Positions 11,285 through 22,626 of a stretch of DNA of 64,000 nt are shown piece after piece. Position numbers and translations under genes: made by a program. The stretch's first letter is position 1; every line of letters starts with the position of its first letter. This DNA comes from Arsenophonus endosymbiont of Aleurodicus dispersus (lineage in GTDB: Bacteria; Pseudomonadota; Gammaproteobacteria; Enterobacterales; Enterobacteriaceae). Under the pieces are notes generated by a model that was given only the letters and a program-made list of their open reading frames with translations, was not told the DNA's origin and did not search any database. The stretch is taken from contig NZ_LR025108.1 of the NCBI RefSeq assembly GCF_900343015.1, forward strand, positions 558,001 to 622,000, written 5' to 3'.

Positions 11285-12694
11285 TTATTCGTTGTGGTAG
11301 ATTGGTCTAGCATAGTTATCAAACCGTGACCATTGTCCATTGAAAGTCAAACGTATTGTTCCAATCGGCCCATTACGCTGCTTACCGATAATGATTTCAG
11401 CTACCCCTTTAAGATCTGAATTATCGTTATAAACTTCATCTCGATAAATAAAAATAATTAAATCTGCATCCTGTTCAATTGAGCCGGATTCTCGCAAATC
11501 TGAATTAACCGGTTTTTTATCTGCTCTTTGTTCTAGACTACGGTTAAGTTGTGATAATGCGATAACTGGTACTTGTAACTCTTTCGCTAATGATTTAAGT
11601 GAACGGGAAATTTCTGCAATCTCAAGTGTACGATTATCAGATAGATAAGTAACACGCATAAGCTGAAGATAATCAATCATAATTAAACTTAAACCACCAT
11701 GTTCACGGTAAACCCGGCGAGCACGTGAACGAACTTCTGTCGGTGTTAATTCAGCAGAGTCATCAATGTACATATTACGTTTTTCCATCAACAAACTCAT
11801 GGTACTGGAAATACGCGCCCAATCTTCGTCATCAAGTTGCCCAGTACGAATACGAGTTTGATCAACACGCGATAAGGAAGCTAACATACGCATCATTATT
11901 TGATTGGAAGGCATTTCTAGACTAAAAATCAAAACTGGTTTTTCTTCTGTCATTGCCGCATGTTCACATAAATTCATCGCAAAGGTCGTTTTGCCCATGG
12001 AAGGACGAGCTGCTACTATAATCAGATCTGAGTTTTGTAATCCTGCTGTTTTTCGATCTAGATCTTGGTAACCAGTAGAGATACCTGTGATGCCATCATG
12101 AGGTTTCTGATATAAATGTTCAATTTTTTCTACTGTTTCCAAAAGTATCTCTTCAATACCTTTTGGACCGTCATCTTTATTAGCGCGATTTTCTGCAATT
12201 TGGAAAACCAGTGATTCAGCTAAATCTAGTAACTCTTCGCTGGTTCGCCCTTTAGGATCATAACCAGCATCAGCGATCTCATTTGCCACCACAATCATGT
12301 TACGAACAACAGCACGTTCGCGTACAATATCTGCATAAGCGTTAATATTGGCAGCACTTGGAGTATTTTTAGCTAATTCAGCTAAATATGCAAAGCCACC
12401 GACACTATCTAATTCACCTTGTTGCTCTAATGATTCAGATAAAGTAATTAAATCAATTGGTCTACTCTGCTCAAGCTGACGTTGTATTTCACTAAAAATA
12501 GTGCGATGTGGTCTACTAAAAAAATCTGCATTAGTTACTCTTTCTGAGACATGATCCCAACGTTCGTTATCTAACATTAATCCACCTAGTACCGATTGTT
12601 CAGCTTCTAAGGAGTGAGGTGGCATTTTTAGTCCCTCTATTTGAGGGTCTTTCTGACCAATAAATACTGTTTCTGTGGAATACTTTTTTACCAT
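11285..12694 (-). CDS. dnaB: Replicative DNA helicase DnaB
   Basis: DnaB is the hexameric 5'-3' helicase of the replication fork. The 469-residue protein aligns with E. coli DnaB (471) throughout. The N-terminal domain begins PPHSLEAEQSVLGGLMLDN, the Walker A motif is RPSMGKTT near residue 230, the Walker B region is LIMIDYLQLM, and SQLNRSLEQRADKKP and DLRESGSIEQDADLI follow; the end is close to E. coli. No catalytic residue appears changed. Between it and ssb the expected uvrA, tyrB and alr are dead or gone. Confidence 0.97.
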   Translation of the reverse strand: MVKKYSTETVFIGQKDPQIEGLKMPPHSLEAEQSVLGGLMLDNERWDHVSERVTNADFFSRPHRTIFSEIQRQLEQSRPIDLITLSESLEQQGELDSVGGFAYLAELAKNTPSAANINAYADIVRERAVVRNMIVVANEIADAGYDPKGRTSEELLDLAESLVFQIAENRANKDDGPKGIEEILLETVEKIEHLYQKPHDGITGISTGYQDLDRKTAGLQNSDLIIVAARPSMGKTTFAMNLCEHAAMTEEKPVLIFSLEMPSNQIMMRMLASLSRVDQTRIRTGQLDDEDWARISSTMSLLMEKRNMYIDDSAELTPTEVRSRARRVYREHGGLSLIMIDYLQLMRVTYLSDNRTLEIAEISRSLKSLAKELQVPVIALSQLNRSLEQRADKKPVNSDLRESGSIEQDADLIIFIYRDEVYNDNSDLKGVAEIIIGKQRNGPIGTIRLTFNGQWSRFDNYARPIYHNE

Positions 12695-13789
12695 AGCACT
12701 TTTTTACCGATTAATCAATTGAGTAGCTCATTAGTATATGCTATTTACTGCTATTTCGTGATAATTAGATCATTTAATTTGATATCCAACCTAAACTATT
12801 CTGCCTTGTTTTATTTTATAGAAAATAGGAAAATATTTTCATATTCCTTAATCAAACATAGCAAAATATTTCAATAAATCTGCACTGTCAAAAAAATAGT
12901 TAGATTATGGCTAATGATAGTCTAGTTAAACATAATCATTAAGATACTGTATTTTTAGATTATTTTATTTGTGAATATTTATATAAATACTTTTAAATTA
13001 AACTTAGTTTAAGTGCGATTAATGGTTATCAAGATATCAATATATTTATTGATCATGTTTATGTTGTAAACCAGTGATCAAGTGATGAGTTGTAAAATAT
13101 TTGTCAGTATGTTAATCAACAATTAAACACTATTCTTACATAATTTTATAAATATGATGAATTAGCTTACTTTCAGCAATTAATTAATCATACCGTATAT
13201 TTAATATTAAATAGTCTGTAAAAAATTGGTTAACCAGTGGAAATAAAAAGCTAATAAAAAATTTTTTTATTATTTAATTCTCTGTTTGTTGGTTAATTTT
13301 GACTGATTGAAGTGATAAAAGATCAAAAGAAAAGATTAACACTTTTACTAAAATTTAATAGCATCCGTTATTTGCCGTAAAAGGTGAGGATAAATTAATC
13401 TATTTATAATTATAAAAAACTTAACCTATGTAATAAGCTAGTAGCTAGAATACTAGAGGTATTGATTCTAATACAATAGAATAGTATGATCATCATTTTT
13501 AGCATTTGTTTGTTGAAATTGTTTTGCTGTATTCGTTCGTGATAGACATCAATGTAATAAATGGCAATTACTTTATATATTATGCATGAAATGAACATGT
13601 GTAATATAGATAGAAGGTTTACTGTTAGATTTTTTATTTCTATTGGTATATATCTTAATTTAGCCATACTTTGGTCATATTTATTAGAAATAATTACTGC
13701 TTGTCTGATCATAGTTTTGCTATTTTTCAAATTTTCGGTTAGCTAGCGCCAGGTGCGGCTTTCTTCACGTCGTTAGTTTGTTGAGTTAG
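12695..13789. other. Decayed region upstream of dnaB
   Basis: About 1.1 kb of AT-rich sequence. Short frames near 12641-12877, 13410-13730 and 13561-13746 have no conserved motif and overlap on opposite strands, so I regard them as chance. The missing N-terminal part of kefB should lie at the right end of this stretch, but I cannot recognise it. Confidence 0.5.
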
Positions 13790-14500
13790 GTCGGTGATTT
13801 TGCATTGATGTATCTTTTCAAGATTAATGCTAAAGCAATGCAAATATTTCTGTTATTAGTTATAATTACTTTATCTATGATGACAACGCCATAGATAATG
13901 CAGCTAATTAATAAATTATTAACTTACTGGTATAATTATACGTAATGAGCAGATTGAAAAATTTTAGGATAACGATCTAAAAAGTTATTTTGGTAGGGTG
14001 GAGGTATTGGTAAAGTTGTTAGTTGTTTATTAATGTCCAATCAAATTAGTATTACGGTATTTAATTACAGTATTTATATGATGTAAGGTATAGTGATGCT
14101 TAATATTTGCAATTATTACAATCAGTAGAAGTGACGAAAGCTAGCGTGATTATACTAGCGATAATTAAGAAGAAGTGATGGTAATAGTTTATTTATGTCA
14201 GGTTAATTTAATCTTAATATTATAGCAAGAGCAATATTATTTTTGGAAGCACATCAATTACTAAAAAATGGTAAATTTTTCTCTAGATATATTTATCAGT
14301 GCTTTTGAGATGGTTAAAAGAACATTGATAAATTTTAATATATATTCTCATGAGTTTTATATAGCAGAAAAGTATTTTCGTCTACTAGATGTTAAAATAA
14401 AGGCAGTAAGGGGTAAGATTGGTCAAGTGAGTTAAATCAAAGAAGCATATAGCTTAGAGAATTATTTAAAATATAAATAACGCAAGAGCGTGAACAACCC
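13790..14500 (+). pseudogene. kefB: kefB C-terminal remnant (K+/H+ antiporter)
   Basis: KefB is a glutathione-gated potassium efflux antiporter. Readable pieces in order are GDFALMYLF and LLLVIITLSMMTTP (E. coli GEFAFVLF and LLLVTVTLSMMTTP), IMQLINKLL, GKVVSCLLMSNQISITVF (GQVIGRLLMANKMRITVL), YGDA..LQLLQS (YGDATQLELLRA), then AFEMVKRTL and EKYFRLLDVKIKAV near the tail. Stops and frame shifts are frequent and the N-terminal transport domain is not recognisable. In E. coli kefB lies upstream of fkpA and tusDCB in the same direction, matching this place. Confidence 0.75.
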
Positions 14501-14884
14501 AAAAGTGGTAATTAAATAAATTAACATAAGATTAATTAGCTAGAGATGGTATATATTTAATACGTAAAATATTTATTGTTAGCCCAGTTTTGGCCTAAGT
14601 ACTTATATTTAGATAAGCTGATGCTTTGGTAAAAAAATTAATTTAATACTTTTGATGTAATGAAAAAATAGCTAAAGATTTAGTGGTTAGATTAGCTTTT
14701 CAAGTAAGAACAAAATATAATGGCTTAATTTGTCATTTTATTATTTATATAGTCTATAATACATGAGGTACTTAGCTTGGTTATTACATGTATAATTCTT
14801 TATTATAGCAATGCGTTTATGATTTTTTATTAAAAAAAATTAATTTCAAAAAATAGAAATAATCTTAAGATATTTTTAAAAATA
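14501..14884. other. Spacer between kefB and fkpA remnants
   Basis: Expected site of yheV, slyD, slyX and the fkpA start. I see no convincing piece of any of them. Confidence 0.4.
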
Positions 14885-15080
14885 GATAATCTAAAGCTAA
14901 GCTAAAATTTAATAAAAGAGTAAAAAAATAGTAAATTAGGTTATTAATATCGTGCTAAAGATCTTAAAGAAAAGGGGTAATAAAAAGAAAAGTTAATCAA
15001 TTTATAAAATATAAAATTCAGGTCAAGGAGCAAATACAATTGATAAAGATATTATATTTATATTAATTTATGATTAGTGG
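14885..15080 (+). pseudogene. fkpA: fkpA remnant (periplasmic FKBP-type prolyl isomerase)
   Basis: FkpA is a periplasmic prolyl isomerase and chaperone. Pieces match the linker and the start of the FKBP domain: SKAKLKFNKRVKK (E. coli SSAQAKMEKDAADN), YRAKDLKEKG (YREKFAKEKG), then in another frame NSGQGANTIDKDIIFIL (EAGKGEAPKDSDTVVVN). Stops separate them and the rest of the isomerase domain is lost. It sits upstream of tusD as in E. coli; yheO, which lies between, is gone. Confidence 0.6.
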
Positions 15081-15244
15081 CAATATAAATGCAGTAATAT
15101 ACATTAAGCATTTAATCAAACTTAAATTATTTCTATAAAAATTAATATTATTAAGGTATGATTAGGAGTTTTTTTATTATTTTGTTTAACTAAAATGATT
15201 AAGTTATCTTTCTAAACAGTAATTTATAATTGTTGATTAAATAA

Positions 15245-15658
15245 ATGGTGGCTTCTACTTTGAATAATCCATTGACTTATTGCCTATTAGTGACGGAGTC
15301 TGCTTATGGAACTCAAGCGGCCACCAATGCTTGGCAATTTGCTAATACTTTAATTATGGAAGGATATATATTAAATAAGGTTTTTTTTTCTCAAGACGGT
15401 GTTTATAACGGTAATCAATTAATTTCACCAGCTAGTGATGAATTTAATTTACTTATAGGATGGAAAACATTAGCACAGCAGACGGGATGTAAATTAAATA
15501 TCTGTGTTGCTGCTGCATTGCGGCGGGGTATTATTGATGCTAGTGAAGCTAAAAATAATGGCTTACCTTGTGCTAATTTAGATGAAGATTTTGTATTGAG
15601 TGGGTTAGCTAGTCTAGCTGAGGCCATGTTGCTCTGTGATCGCACAGTACAATTTTAA
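15245..15658 (+). CDS. tusD: Sulfur relay protein TusD
   Basis: TusD is part of the TusBCD complex, which passes persulfide sulfur from TusA to TusE and MnmA for 2-thiolation of U34 in Glu, Gln and Lys tRNAs. The DsrE-type fold is clear: [38 protein letters not shown], and the active-site cysteine in [12 protein letters not shown] (Cys87 here, Cys78 in E. coli). The ATG start gives 137 residues. A TTG at 15272 would give 128, exactly the E. coli length, and neither has a strong ribosome site. It overlaps or abuts tusC. Confidence 0.93.
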   Translation: MVASTLNNPLTYCLLVTESAYGTQAATNAWQFANTLIMEGYILNKVFFSQDGVYNGNQLISPASDEFNLLIGWKTLAQQTGCKLNICVAAALRRGIIDASEAKNNGLPCANLDEDFVLSGLASLAEAMLLCDRTVQF

Positions 15659-15668
15659 TATAAAAAAT

Positions 15669-16028
15669 ATGAAAAAAATAGCATTTGTATTTATGAAAAT
15701 AACTCATGGAACTTCAAGTGGACGTGAAGGATTAGATACATTACTTGCTACTTCTGCATTAACTGAAAATATTGGTGTTTTCTTTATTTCTGATGGCGTT
15801 TGCCAATTATTAGCCCAACAAAATTCTAAGAAATTGCTTGCGCGTGATTATATTTCAACATATAAATTACTATCGTTATATGATATTAATACTTGTTATA
15901 TTTGTAAAGAAGATCTTGAAGCAAGGGGATTATCTACTGATAGTACCTTTGTCCTACCAGCAACAATTATTCCTGCTAACAGGCTTAGACGTAACTTAGC
16001 AAAGTATGATATAATTCTAACTTTCTAG
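15669..16028 (+). CDS. tusC: Sulfur relay protein TusC
   Basis: TusC (DsrF-type) is a structural subunit of the TusBCD hexamer. Starting at ATG 15669 gives 119 residues, the same as E. coli, beginning [20 protein letters not shown]. Conserved stretches are [36 protein letters not shown] and [14 protein letters not shown]. An in-frame upstream start at 15636 would lie inside tusD and lacks homology. The gene begins 10 bases after tusD ends. Confidence 0.93.
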   Translation: MKKIAFVFMKITHGTSSGREGLDTLLATSALTENIGVFFISDGVCQLLAQQNSKKLLARDYISTYKLLSLYDINTCYICKEDLEARGLSTDSTFVLPATIIPANRLRRNLAKYDIILTF

Positions 16029-16046
16029 TTCAACAGAAAGTTAAAT

Positions 16047-16352
16047 ATGCTATATACAATTTCTACTTCACCATATTATAGTGATTTTAATTCACTAATT
16101 AGCCTATTAACAGAGCAGGATGAAGTATTATTATTACAAGATGGTGTTTTGCTGGGACATAAAATATCATTTGGTAATAAAGATAATAATTTTTTAATAC
16201 AATTAAAAGACAAAGGAATTCGTATTTTTGTTTTACAAAATGATGTAGAGGCAAGAGGGTTAATCTCATATATGTCGTCTTATGTATGTCATATATCTTA
16301 TATTGATTTTGTGCAATTAACGGTAAAACATACACAACATTTTGCTTGGTAA
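16047..16352 (+). CDS. tusB: Sulfur relay protein TusB
   Basis: TusB (DsrH-type) completes the TusBCD complex. The 101-residue frame matches E. coli TusB (95): MLYTISTSPYYSDFNSLISL, DEVLLLQDGVL, DVEARGL and the end DFVQLTVKHTQHFAW. It starts 18 bases after tusC, and the str operon promoter begins 22 bases after its stop. Keeping all three tus genes means thiolated wobble uridine is probably still made. Confidence 0.93.
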   Translation: MLYTISTSPYYSDFNSLISLLTEQDEVLLLQDGVLLGHKISFGNKDNNFLIQLKDKGIRIFVLQNDVEARGLISYMSSYVCHISYIDFVQLTVKHTQHFAW

Positions 16353-16374
16353 TGGATTATCCGTTGTATATTTC

Positions 16375-16403
16375 TTGACACCTGTCTCTTTCAGCAATAA
16401 AAT
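16375..16403 (+). promoter_or_regulatory. Promoter of the str operon
   Basis: Consensus TTGACA (16375-16380), a 17-base spacer, then TAAAAT (16398-16403), 80 bases ahead of rpsL. It fits the place of the str promoter and stands out in the AT-rich background by its exact -35 box and spacing. Confidence 0.75.
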
Positions 16404-16434
16404 TTTGCGTTCTCGTGTTTTATCATGGTGATAA

Positions 16435-16857
<423 letters not shown>

Positions 16858-16951
16858 TGGTTGTTAAGTAAGGCCAAACATTTAATTGTTTAATGTTAAA
16901 ATAAACTCATATAGCTTTGGAAAACCCTGAATTTAAAAACGGAGTATATCC

Positions 16952-17422
16952 ATGCCACGTCGTCGTGTAATTGGTCAACGTAAAATTCTGCCAGATCCAA
17001 AGTTTGGATCTGAATTATTAGCTAAATTTATTAATATTTTGATGGTAAATGGAAAAAAATCTACTGCAGAAGCAATTGTATATAGTGCGCTTAAGGCCAT
17101 CGCTCAACGTACTGGAAAATATAATTTAGAAGTCTTTGAAAGAGCTCTGGATAATGTTCGTCCAACAGTGGAAGTTAAATCACACCGTGTTGGCGGTTCA
17201 ACTTACCAGGTACCTGTTGAAGTTCGTCCTGTCCGTCGTCATGCATTAGCAATGCGCTGGATTGTTGAAGCAGCTCGTAAACGTGGTGATAAATCTATGG
17301 TTTTGCGCTTAGCAAGCGAATTATCTGATGCTGCTGAAAATAAAGGCACTGCTGTTAAAAAACGTGAAGACGTTCATCGTATGGCAGAAGCTAACAAGGC
17401 GTTTGCGCACTATCGTTGGTAA
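16952..17422 (+). CDS. rpsG: 30S ribosomal protein S7
   Basis: S7 nucleates assembly of the 3' major domain of 16S rRNA and touches the exit-site tRNA. The 156-residue form begins [20 protein letters not shown] and ends [11 protein letters not shown]. coli K-12 has a longer C-terminal extension, while 156 is the common length. GGAG lies 10 bases before the start. In E. coli S7 also represses the str mRNA at the rpsL-rpsG junction; the 94-base spacer here could serve this, but I did not identify the structure. Confidence 0.97.
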   Translation: MPRRRVIGQRKILPDPKFGSELLAKFINILMVNGKKSTAEAIVYSALKAIAQRTGKYNLEVFERALDNVRPTVEVKSHRVGGSTYQVPVEVRPVRRHALAMRWIVEAARKRGDKSMVLRLASELSDAAENKGTAVKKREDVHRMAEANKAFAHYRW

Positions 17423-17498
17423 CTTTTACTAGTTATGTTTCGCAAGGATAACATGGATTTATCTTTGTACAAACTGAACGGTCACGAGAGAGGGGAAA

Positions 17499-19610
17499 AT
17501 GGTTCGTAAAACTCCCATTACGCGTTATTGTAACATAGGTATTAGTGCCCATATTGATGCTGGTAAGACCACCACAACTGAACGTATCCTATTTTATACT
17601 GGTGTGAGCCATAAAATAGGTGAAGTTCATGATGGCTCTGCAACAATGGACTGGATGGAGCAGGAGCAGGAGCGTGGGATTACTATCACTTCCGCTGCAA
17701 CTACTGCCTTTTGGTCTGGTATGGGTAAACAGTTTGATGAACACCGTATCAACATTATTGATACACCAGGACACGTTGATTTCACTATTGAAGTAGAGCG
17801 TTCTATGCGTGTTATTGATGGTGCGGTAATGATTTATTGTGCAGTTGGTGGTGTTCAACCACAATCTGAAACAGTTTGGCGTCAAGCAAACAAGTATCAA
17901 ATACCCCGTATTGCATTTGTTAATAAAATGGATCGCACAGGTGCTAATTTTTTACGTGTTGTTGAGCAGATTGAAACACGTCTAGCAGCAATACCAATTC
18001 CACTTCAGTTACCTATTGGTGCTGAAGAATCTTTCACTGGCGTTATTGATTTAGTTAAAATGAAAGCAATTCAGTGGAATGATAGTGATCAAGGAGTCAC
18101 TTTTTTTTATGAAGAAATTCCAGCTAGCTTACAAGCTCAAGCTGAAGAGTGGCATGGTAAGCTGATTGAAGCTGCTGCTGAAGCATCAGATGATTTGATG
18201 GAAAAATATTTTGGTAGCGAAGAACTTTCTGAAGAAGATATCAAGCAAGCATTACGTAAGCGCGTATTGAATAATGAAATTATTCTGGTAACGTGCGGTT
18301 CAGCCTTTAAAAATAAAGGTGTGCAAGCAATGCTGGATGCGGTTATTGAATATTTACCTGCACCTACTGATATTCCAGCAATTAACGGTGTTTTAACTGA
18401 TGGTAAAAATACACCAGCAGAACGTCATGCTAGTGATGATGAGCCTTTTTCAGCATTGGTTTTCAAAATTGCGACTGACCCATTTGTTGGTAATTTAACT
18501 TTTTTCCGGGTTTACTCTGGTGTAGTTAATTCAGGGGATATCGTTCTTAACCCAGTTAAAGAAAAAAAAGAACGGTTTGGTCGTATTGTTCAGATGCATG
18601 CTAATAAACGTGAAGAAATTAAAGAAGTACGAGCAGGTGATATTGCTGCCGCTATCGGCCTCAAAGAGGTTACGACTGGTGATACACTATGTGCTATGGA
18701 TGCTCCAATTATTTTGGAGCGTATGGAATTTCCAAAGCCGGTGATATCGGTTTCCATTGAACCTAAAACTAAAGCCGACCAAGAAAAAATGGGTATTGCT
18801 TTAGGTCGTTTAGCTCAAGAAGATCCATCTTTCTGTGTATCAACAGATGAAGAATCTGGTCAGACAATTATTGCTGGTATGGGTGAGTTACATCTAGAAG
18901 TTTTAGTTGACCGTATGCGTCGTGAATTTAAAGTTGAAGTGAACGTTGGTAAACCACAAGTAGCATACCGTGAGACTATTTGTAAGTCTGTTGAGCAGGA
19001 AGGTAAGTTTGTTCGTCAGTCTGGTGGGCGTGGTCAATTTGGTCATGTATGGATACGTGTGGAACCTTTAGAAGCAGGCCATGAAATTGGTTATGAATTC
19101 CACAACGAAATAGTTGGTGGCGTTGTACCTAAAGAGTATATACCTGCTGTGGATAAAGGCCTTCAAGAACAGATGAAAAATGGTGTTCTGGCTGGCTACC
19201 CTATTGTTGATGTTAAAGTTGCATTGTATGATGGTTCCTATCATGAGGTTGATTCCTCGGAAATGGCATTTAAAATTGCAGGTTCTATAGCTTTTAAAGA
19301 AGGTTTCATGAAAGCAAGTCCAGTTTTACTGGAGCCAATCATGAAAGTTGAGGTTGAAACGCCTGAAGACTATATGGGTGACGTAATTGGTGACCTGAAC
19401 CGTCGTCGTGGTATAATTGAAGGTATGGAAGATATAGCAACTGGTAAGACAGTTCGTGCTCAAGTACCATTGTCAGAAATGTTTGGTTATGCTACAGATC
19501 TGCGTTCACAAACTCAAGGTCGTGCTTCTTACTCAATGGAATTTTTGAAGTATAATGAAGCACCAACTAATATTACTCAAGCCATTATTGAAGCTCGTAA
19601 AGCTAAGTAA
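17499..19610 (+). CDS. fusA: Translation elongation factor G
   Basis: EF-G is the GTPase that moves tRNAs and mRNA on the ribosome and, with RRF, recycles it. The 703-residue protein matches E. coli (704). G1 is [10 protein letters not shown]2 lies in [12 protein letters not shown]3 is DTPGHVDF, G4 is NKMD. Domain IV has the usual [15 protein letters not shown]. The strong ribosome site AGGGGAAA precedes the ATG. It lies 76 bases after rpsG and 73 before tuf. Confidence 0.98.
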   Translation: MVRKTPITRYCNIGISAHIDAGKTTTTERILFYTGVSHKIGEVHDGSATMDWMEQEQERGITITSAATTAFWSGMGKQFDEHRINIIDTPGHVDFTIEVERSMRVIDGAVMIYCAVGGVQPQSETVWRQANKYQIPRIAFVNKMDRTGANFLRVVEQIETRLAAIPIPLQLPIGAEESFTGVIDLVKMKAIQWNDSDQGVTFFYEEIPASLQAQAEEWHGKLIEAAAEASDDLMEKYFGSEELSEEDIKQALRKRVLNNEIILVTCGSAFKNKGVQAMLDAVIEYLPAPTDIPAINGVLTDGKNTPAERHASDDEPFSALVFKIATDPFVGNLTFFRVYSGVVNSGDIVLNPVKEKKERFGRIVQMHANKREEIKEVRAGDIAAAIGLKEVTTGDTLCAMDAPIILERMEFPKPVISVSIEPKTKADQEKMGIALGRLAQEDPSFCVSTDEESGQTIIAGMGELHLEVLVDRMRREFKVEVNVGKPQVAYRETICKSVEQEGKFVRQSGGRGQFGHVWIRVEPLEAGHEIGYEFHNEIVGGVVPKEYIPAVDKGLQEQMKNGVLAGYPIVDVKVALYDGSYHEVDSSEMAFKIAGSIAFKEGFMKASPVLLEPIMKVEVETPEDYMGDVIGDLNRRRGIIEGMEDIATGKTVRAQVPLSEMFGYATDLRSQTQGRASYSMEFLKYNEAPTNITQAIIEARKAK

Positions 19611-19683
19611 TTAGCTTTTGGTTTAACTATTTAATCTGGTTCTCTCCTATTGTTTGAGAGAACTCTATAAAGGAATAGAGTTA

Positions 19684-20868
19684 GTGTCTAAAGAAAAATT
19701 TGAACGTAAAAAACCGCATGTTAACGTTGGCACAATCGGCCACGTTGACCATGGTAAAACTACTTTAACTGCAGCAATCACTACCGTATTAGCGAAAAAA
19801 TATGGTGGAAGTGCGCGTGCATTTGATCAAATAGATAATGCACCGGAAGAAAAAGCGCGGGGTATCACCATTTCTACTTCTCACGTAGAATATGATACAT
19901 CTACCCGCCATTATGCCCACGTTGATTGCCCAGGCCACGCGGATTATGTAAAAAATATGATTACTGGTGCAGCGCAAATGGATTGTGCAATTTTAGTAGT
20001 AGCGGCCACAGATGGCCCAATGCCGCAAACGCGTGAGCATATCCTATTAGGTCGTCAAGTAGGTGTTCCTTACATCATCGTTTTCGTGAATAAATGTGAT
20101 ATGGTTGATGATGAAGAGTTGCTAGAACTGGTTGAAATGGAAGTACGTGAACTACTTTCTCAATATGATTTCCCAGGAGACATCACGCCGATAATTAAAG
20201 GTTCAGCGTTGAAGGCGCTGGAAGGCGTACCAGAGTGGGAAGAGAAAATTATACAGTTAGCAGATGTATTAGATAGCTATATACCAGTGCCAGAGCGTGC
20301 TATAGATAAACCGTTCTTGTTACCAATCGAAGATGTTTTTTCGATCTCAGGTCGTGGAACCGTAGTAACAGGCCGTGTAGAGCAAGGAATTATTAAAGTT
20401 GGTGAAGAAGTAGAAATAGTTGGAATTAAAGATACAACGAAAACGACGTGTACGGGCGTAGAGATGTTTCGTAAATTGTTGGATGAAGGTCGTGCGGGTG
20501 AGAACGTAGGCATTTTATTACGTGGTACTAAGCGTGAAGATGTAGAGCGTGGTCAAGTATTAGCAAAACCAGGTTCAATTAATCCGTATACTCAATTTGA
20601 TTCAGAAGTTTATATTTTAAACAAAGATGAGGGCGGGCGCCACACGCCTTTCTTTAAAGGTTATCGTCCGCAGTTCTATTTTAGAACGACAGATGTTACT
20701 GGTACATTTGAATTAACAGAAGGTGTAGAGATGGTAATGCCAGGAGATAATATTAACATGAAAGTGACGTTGATAGCTCCAATTGCCATGGATGAAGGAT
20801 TACGGTTTGCCATTCGTGAAGGTGGTCGTACAGTCGGGGCAGGTGTTGTTGCTAACATTATTGCTTGA
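19684..20868 (+). CDS. tuf: Translation elongation factor Tu
   Basis: EF-Tu carries aminoacyl-tRNA to the ribosome. The start is GTG 19684 with AAGGAAT upstream, giving 394 residues beginning [20 protein letters not shown]. coli tufA also starts with GTG. GTPase motifs [13 protein letters not shown] and NKCD are intact, and the end is [13 protein letters not shown]. Residue 101 in the helix after DCPGH is Cys (MDCAILVV) where E. coli has Gly, a small oddity. A clear terminator follows, and secE lies downstream, so this copy combines the tufA left flank (fusA) with the tufB right flank (secE). Confidence 0.98.
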   Translation: MSKEKFERKKPHVNVGTIGHVDHGKTTLTAAITTVLAKKYGGSARAFDQIDNAPEEKARGITISTSHVEYDTSTRHYAHVDCPGHADYVKNMITGAAQMDCAILVVAATDGPMPQTREHILLGRQVGVPYIIVFVNKCDMVDDEELLELVEMEVRELLSQYDFPGDITPIIKGSALKALEGVPEWEEKIIQLADVLDSYIPVPERAIDKPFLLPIEDVFSISGRGTVVTGRVEQGIIKVGEEVEIVGIKDTTKTTCTGVEMFRKLLDEGRAGENVGILLRGTKREDVERGQVLAKPGSINPYTQFDSEVYILNKDEGGRHTPFFKGYRPQFYFRTTDVTGTFELTEGVEMVMPGDNINMKVTLIAPIAMDEGLRFAIREGGRTVGAGVVANIIA

Positions 20869-20885
20869 TTTTAAGAGCAATAATG

Positions 20886-20917
20886 TATAAAAGGGCATCA
20901 TATGATGCCCTTTTATA
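20886..20917 (+). terminator. Rho-independent terminator after tuf
   Basis: Perfect inverted repeat with 15-base arms (TATAAAAGGGCATCA and its complement) around a TA loop; the T-rich end of the right arm serves as the U tract. It separates the str operon from secE-nusG. Its symmetry means it could act on both strands. Confidence 0.85.
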
Positions 20918-21043
20918 CTAGTTTAGATAAGAAGCTATCTCATAAATAGTTTATATGGCGAATTATGGGTGAGATTGTATCTAATATAAAGAATTATTTG
21001 ATATCTTAAAATATTTAAAGATCATGTTATTTTATAGCATAAA

Positions 21044-21071
21044 TTGAGAGATAGTGGTATACTGTTATATT
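21044..21071 (+). promoter_or_regulatory. Probable promoter of secE-nusG
   Basis: TTGAGA (21044-21049), a 16-base spacer and TATATT (21066-21071) lie about 65 bases before secE, after the tuf terminator. In an AT-rich background this could arise by chance, but a promoter is expected here. Confidence 0.4.
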
Positions 21072-21135
21072 TTATTTTGGTCAAATTTAAATTGTTTTAC
21101 GAAAATTTTTTTCTTATAAAGTAATAGGTTAATTT

Positions 21136-21528
21136 ATGAGTTTAAATAACAATGCCCAAGAAAGAAGATCTATTTTTGATATTGTAAAATGGGTATTAGT
21201 CTCTATTCTTTTAGTTATTACTATTGTTGGTAATTATTATTTCCGACAATGTAATTTTGCATTACGTGTCATAGCAGTTGTTTCTATTATCGCGCTAGCT
21301 GGTAGCATTGCATTATGGACATCAAAGGGAAAAGCAACTTTAGTATTTGCTCGCGAAGCGCGTATTGAAATTGGTAAAGTCATTTGGCCAACGCGCAAGG
21401 AAACATTACAGACAACATTAATTGTTGCGGTAGTTACTGCTGTTGTGGCTCTAATTCTTTGGGGATTAGATGGTATACTGGTGCGTTTAGTTTCATTTAT
21501 TACAGGCCTAAGGTTCCAAGATGTTTGA
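21136..21528 (+). CDS. secE: Protein translocase subunit SecE
   Basis: SecE clamps SecY in the SecYEG channel of the inner membrane. The 130-residue protein has the enterobacterial three-span form: hydrophobic segments near residues 20-38, 42-62 and 92-117, with the amphipathic hinge [20 protein letters not shown] before the last, essential span. It overlaps nusG by 8 bases, so the two are translationally coupled, as in E. coli. Confidence 0.95.
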   Translation: MSLNNNAQERRSIFDIVKWVLVSILLVITIVGNYYFRQCNFALRVIAVVSIIALAGSIALWTSKGKATLVFAREARIEIGKVIWPTRKETLQTTLIVAVVTAVVALILWGLDGILVRLVSFITGLRFQDV

Positions 21529-22066
21529 ATACCCTAAAAAACGCTGGTATGTTATTCAAGCATTTTCTGGTTTTGAAGCTAGAGTTGCCCAGTCATTACG
21601 TGAGCATATCAAGTTACATGCTATGGAAGATAAGTTTGGTGAAGTAATTGTGCCGACGGAAGAAGTGATGGAAATTAGAAGTGGCCAACGTCGTAAAAGT
21701 GAACGTAAATTCTTTCCCGGTTATGTTTTAGTTCAAATGACTATGGATGATGATAGCTGGCATTTAGTACGTAGTGTACCACGAGTTATGGGTTTTATTG
21801 GTGGTACACTAGATCGACCAGCTCCTGTTAGCGATAAAGAAGTTGATGCGATTATGAATCGCGTTCAGCAATTAGGAGATAAACCACGACCAAAAACATT
21901 GTTTGAGCCAGGAGAAATAGTTCGTGTTAGTGATGGTCCATTTGCAGATTTCAATGGTGTGGTTGAAGAAGTTGACTATGAAAAGAGTCGTCTCAAAGTA
22001 TCGGTTTCTATTTTCAGTCGCTCAACACCAGTTGAGTTAGATTTTAGTCAAGTAGAAAAATTCTAA
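21521..22066 (+). CDS. nusG: Transcription termination/antitermination factor NusG
   Basis: NusG binds RNA polymerase, suppresses pausing, and links it to Rho or to S10 on the ribosome. The 181 residues match E. coli: the NGN domain starts [20 protein letters not shown] and includes [10 protein letters not shown], a short linker follows, and the KOW domain has [19 protein letters not shown]. The ATG lies inside the secE 3' end. Confidence 0.97.
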   Translation: MFEYPKKRWYVIQAFSGFEARVAQSLREHIKLHAMEDKFGEVIVPTEEVMEIRSGQRRKSERKFFPGYVLVQMTMDDDSWHLVRSVPRVMGFIGGTLDRPAPVSDKEVDAIMNRVQQLGDKPRPKTLFEPGEIVRVSDGPFADFNGVVEEVDYEKSRLKVSVSIFSRSTPVELDFSQVEKF

Positions 22067-22083
22067 TATTTTTTATAATTTGC

Positions 22084-22112
22084 TTGTAAAAGGTAGTAAA
22101 TTTAGCTATAAT
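22084..22112 (+). promoter_or_regulatory. Promoter of rplK-rplA
   Basis: TTGTAA (22084-22089), a 17-base spacer and a consensus TATAAT (22107-22112) lie about 82 bases before rplK, matching the known place of the L11 promoter in E. coli. Confidence 0.65.
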
Positions 22113-22194
22113 TAGGCCCTTTTTTTTATAGCCTAAACTTGTCAAGTTATTAATATATGCGCAAGCAACATTACCTAACTTAGAGGAAATATGT

Positions 22195-22623
22195 ATGGCT
22201 AAGAAAGTACAGGCCTATGTTAAATTACAAGTTGCAGCAGGCATGGCTAACCCTAGCCCTCCGGTTGGACCTGCTTTGGGTCAGCAAGGAATGAATATAA
22301 TGGAATTTTGTAAAGCCTTTAATGTTAAGACAGATAGCTTAGAAAAAGGTTTGCCAATCCCAGTTGTAATTACTGTTTATTCAGACCGGTCATTTACATT
22401 TATAACAAAGACACCACCAGCCGCCATTTTACTGAAAAAAGCATCAGGTGTTAAGTCAGGTTCAAGTACGCCAAATAAAGAAAAAGTTGGTAAAGTAACT
22501 AGCGCCCAAATTCGTGAAATTGCAGAAACGAAAGCTATTGATATGACAGGTGCAAATATTAAAGCGATGATATCTTCAATTGAAGGTACTGCTCGTTCTA
22601 TGGGATTGATAGTCGAGGGTTAA
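22195..22623 (+). CDS. rplK: 50S ribosomal protein L11
   Basis: L11 forms the stalk base of the GTPase centre and is needed for RelA activation. The 142-residue protein equals E. coli length. The proline-rich N-terminal domain ([20 protein letters not shown]) and C-terminal rRNA-binding domain ([20 protein letters not shown]) are intact. rplA follows after 3 bases. Confidence 0.98.
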   Translation: MAKKVQAYVKLQVAAGMANPSPPVGPALGQQGMNIMEFCKAFNVKTDSLEKGLPIPVVITVYSDRSFTFITKTPPAAILLKKASGVKSGSSTPNKEKVGKVTSAQIREIAETKAIDMTGANIKAMISSIEGTARSMGLIVEG

Positions 22624-22626
22624 TAA

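Noticed and set aside
13410-13746. Two overlapping open frames of 106 and 61 residues on opposite strands
   Set aside because: No motif, no ribosome site and mutual overlap in AT-rich sequence; they look like chance frames next to the kefB remnant.
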